Positions 62,323-64,000 of a stretch of 64,000 nucleotides of DNA are shown here, in pieces. The stretch is from Nectonema munidae. Lineage: Eukaryota; Nematomorpha; Nectonematoida; Nectonematidae. The stretch covers positions 186,001 to 250,000 of the forward strand of contig JAUIRK010000967.1 in NCBI GenBank assembly GCA_030549495.1. The letters are read 5' to 3'. Below the pieces are notes generated by a model. It did not search any database. It was not told where the DNA came from and saw only the letters and a list, made by a program, of their open reading frames with translations. The translations under genes and the position numbers were made by a program. Numbering within the stretch: the stretch's first letter is position 1; each line of letters opens with the position of its first letter.

Positions 62323-63550
62323 CTAAAATCACATGAGCAATGAGAGATGCGTGCTATAGAAAATTTTTTAAAAAGCCACCTTACCCAGTATTTATTGACT
62401 TTGTCATGCATTTTGGACGAGCCCCATCTGTTAATTGAATGAAAAAATTAATTAATATTCTTCCATGTATAATGTAAGCTCCTTCAAAGACACCTTTGAT
62501 CTTCATGATATAAATACAAAAATCATTAATCATATACTTTCAATGGGGTACGGTGGATGTATAACAAATACCACTTTAGCCTCCAATATAAGTTATTAAA
62601 AGGGAAGTTGTATGCGACTACTTTCCAAATTATTTAGTGGAAATGTGAGGATTTATGTGATGGCTTAAACGCTTATTAAATAATTGATATCAAGTTCGCT
62701 TAAAAAGATTTTAAAATATTTTATTAGTCTCTCTTCCAATATCAAAATCGGGTGAGGTGGCTTCCGAAGTTATATTTTCAAAGCTCAGTGTTGAAATGTT
62801 ATATCTTGACTTAATTTTATCAAACCAAAAGTTTCGGTGTTGGAGACAATGACCTTATAATTAATTTTTGACGATCTTAGAAGTATATTTGCAAAAGTTT
62901 TGGATAGAAAAATGACCAAAATATTATTTTCAGAGTTTGATGCCATCTTGACCTAAATAGTGCTTAGCATTATTTTTTTATTATTTATTTTATAATTATA
63001 AAAAATTATAAATTTTATAAATCCTAAAAATTTTATTTTCATTAAATTATATTAAAAATAATTAAATTTTTGACCTGATTTGAGGACTGAACAATAAGCA
63101 ACACGGTTGCTTTATAAAGGTGTAGTAAAGAAAGGGACTGAAGCGATTTGAAATATCTCTTTGTTATTTACTTTTCTTAATTGAGAGAATATGAGTAAAA
63201 TGGTGAATAGTCATAATCCTAAGATGTTTGACAGATGTTTTTGGGGCAAAGTTGATCGCACTCCATTTAAGTAATTATTTTCGACCTATCGTACTAAACT
63301 TCAATTACCATTCACTATATTGAAATACTATTTTAATAGCCATTTCAAATTTCCAATATTTTTCCCTTAATTGGAAACTACATTTGAAATATGTACTTTA
63401 CTTGATTAGCTTCACATATATAATATAGGAAAACAAATTCTTACCCAATTATCCTGACGGAGAGGAAACCAAGGCGAACCAAAGAATCGCTTGATTTACG
63501 ATATATCCCGGAATAGTATGAGAAAAAGTCTTGAAAAATGTCCATTGTAG
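62119..63550 (-). CDS. Cathepsin B / TINAG-like (Swim-type) protein, C-terminal exons
   Basis: Papain-fold C1 family protein. Three minus-strand exons (63445-63550, 62385-62427, 62119-62322) join in phase to give about 117 residues. [13 protein letters not shown] is the occluding-side helix and strand of cathepsin B (YEDFFMYKSGVY), [11 protein letters not shown] is the block that normally reads GxHAVRIIGWG, and [20 protein letters not shown] then [12 protein letters not shown] is the Asn-block and C-terminus. The ending [13 protein letters not shown] resembles TINAG/TINAGL1 and Drosophila Swim more than cathepsin B proper. The catalytic His position is Leu; Asn is kept; Ser of NSWG is Cys. 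I infer a non-peptidase extracellular protein, as known for TINAG-type members. The N-terminal exons, including the Cys region, lie beyond the right edge. Confidence 0.85.
62385..62427 (-). CDS. Cathepsin/TINAG-like, 43-bp microexon
   Basis: The acceptor ttcaattaacag precedes 62427 and the donor TACTGG|GTAAGG follows 62385. One base completes the Gly codon from the previous exon, then [14 protein letters not shown]. It bridges IIG and LVANCWG exactly as in the family (GWGxxxxxxYWLVANSWG). The following intron is only 62 bp. Confidence 0.85.
62428..63444 (-). other. Intron of the cathepsin/TINAG-like gene
   Basis: AT-rich sequence between two phase-matched exons. No element recognised in it. 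Confidence 0.7.
63445..63550 (-). CDS. Cathepsin/TINAG-like, exon with the catalytic-His position (Leu)
   Basis: The acceptor aatatgttattag precedes 63550; the donor AATTGG|GTAAGA follows 63445. The peptide reads [20 protein letters not shown] and then [13 protein letters not shown]. In active C1 peptidases the third residue of GxHxV is the catalytic His; here it is Leu (codon CTC). Phase 1 start, phase 2 end, matching the microexon. Confidence 0.85.
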
Positions 63551-64000
63551 CTAATAACATATTTACAACAAATAAGATGTGAAAAGAAATATAAATGATT
63601 GCATTTGTATCAAACGATGTCATATATAACAATTCATTGCACTAGATGCAAATTTTGAATTTCCCGCTCTTACTCAAATCTAGAAAATGATGTTTGTTTA
63701 AAAGCTTTGCCAGTTTGTATAAAGATGAATAAAACTCCTACTTTTAAATGTACAAGCAAATCCAGGAACACATTCACATAAAAGTTTTTATAAAAAAGGA
63801 TGATGAAAAAAAAAATAATAGTAAACATTTATAGCTTTACGAACTAAATAGTTAACAAAGTATAAAAAAACAAACTAAATATATAACTTTATAATTAAAT
63901 AAGAAACTTACATTCTTACTTATTTGCTAAATCACTGAAATAACTAAACATATTAATTACATGAAGTGTGCTTTGAAAATTAGGATCTAAACTTTTTACG
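63551..64000. other. Upstream intron sequence to window edge
   Basis: AT-rich, presumably intron of the cathepsin/TINAG-like gene. No further exon was recognised before the edge. Confidence 0.5.

Noticed and set aside
62208-62411. 67-codon minus frame overlapping the cathepsin/TINAG-like exons
   Set aside because: It reads through the 62-bp intron in another frame; the supported protein uses the spliced frames.

Overview
This is a eukaryotic, strongly AT-rich stretch with sparse host genes, long introns and very many small DNA transposons, tRNA-derived SINEs and simple repeats. Intron-split host exons with GT-AG borders, hAT, Tc1, piggyBac-like and pogo-like transposon ends, and a synaptotagmin plus a TINAG/Swim-type cathepsin relative point to an animal. 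My guess is an arthropod, perhaps a repeat-rich copepod such as a salmon louse, but nothing in the window proves the species.

Host genes. (1) 3723-4016 (+) is the terminal coding exon of an unrecognised Ser/Asn-rich protein whose earlier exons lie left of the window. (2) A synaptotagmin-like gene runs on the minus strand from 38101 down to 16812. Four coding exons (37065-38101, 32094-32220, 21632-21868, 16812-16891) join in phase and encode a transmembrane segment, a long linker, C2A and C2B ending in the WHKL motif. The first exon was not found. Several calcium-binding aspartates are missing. (3) At the right edge, three minus-strand exons (63445-63550, 62385-62427, 62119-62322) give the C-terminus of a cathepsin B/TINAG-like protein in which the catalytic His position is Leu.

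Repeat landscape, left to right. 0.7-3.1 kb holds LINE and zinc-knuckle remnants. 8.66-13.06 kb is a large terminal-inverted-repeat element carrying two unrelated tandem arrays, both with units of about 150 bp; a partial second copy with fewer units lies at 22.2-24.2 kb. Intact-looking hAT-type elements with target-site duplications lie at 14.76-15.93, 17.26-19.38, 25.45-25.90, 32.31-32.73, 35.33-35.63 and 50.76-51.23 kb. Small TTAA-flanked piggyBac-like MITEs cluster at 29-35 kb. Direct repeats of about 0.4 kb flank the TM-C2A exon. A (GAT)n tract at 41.4 kb faces an exceptional (ATC)n array of about 4 kb at 43.9-47.95 kb. The long open frames across the latter (poly-Ile, poly-Ser, poly-Met, poly-Asp) are artefacts of the triplet repeat.

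The host genes show no operon-like relation. Most transposon copies between 17 and 37 kb sit in the synaptotagmin introns. No rRNA, functional tRNA gene, CRISPR array or bacterial-type feature was seen.
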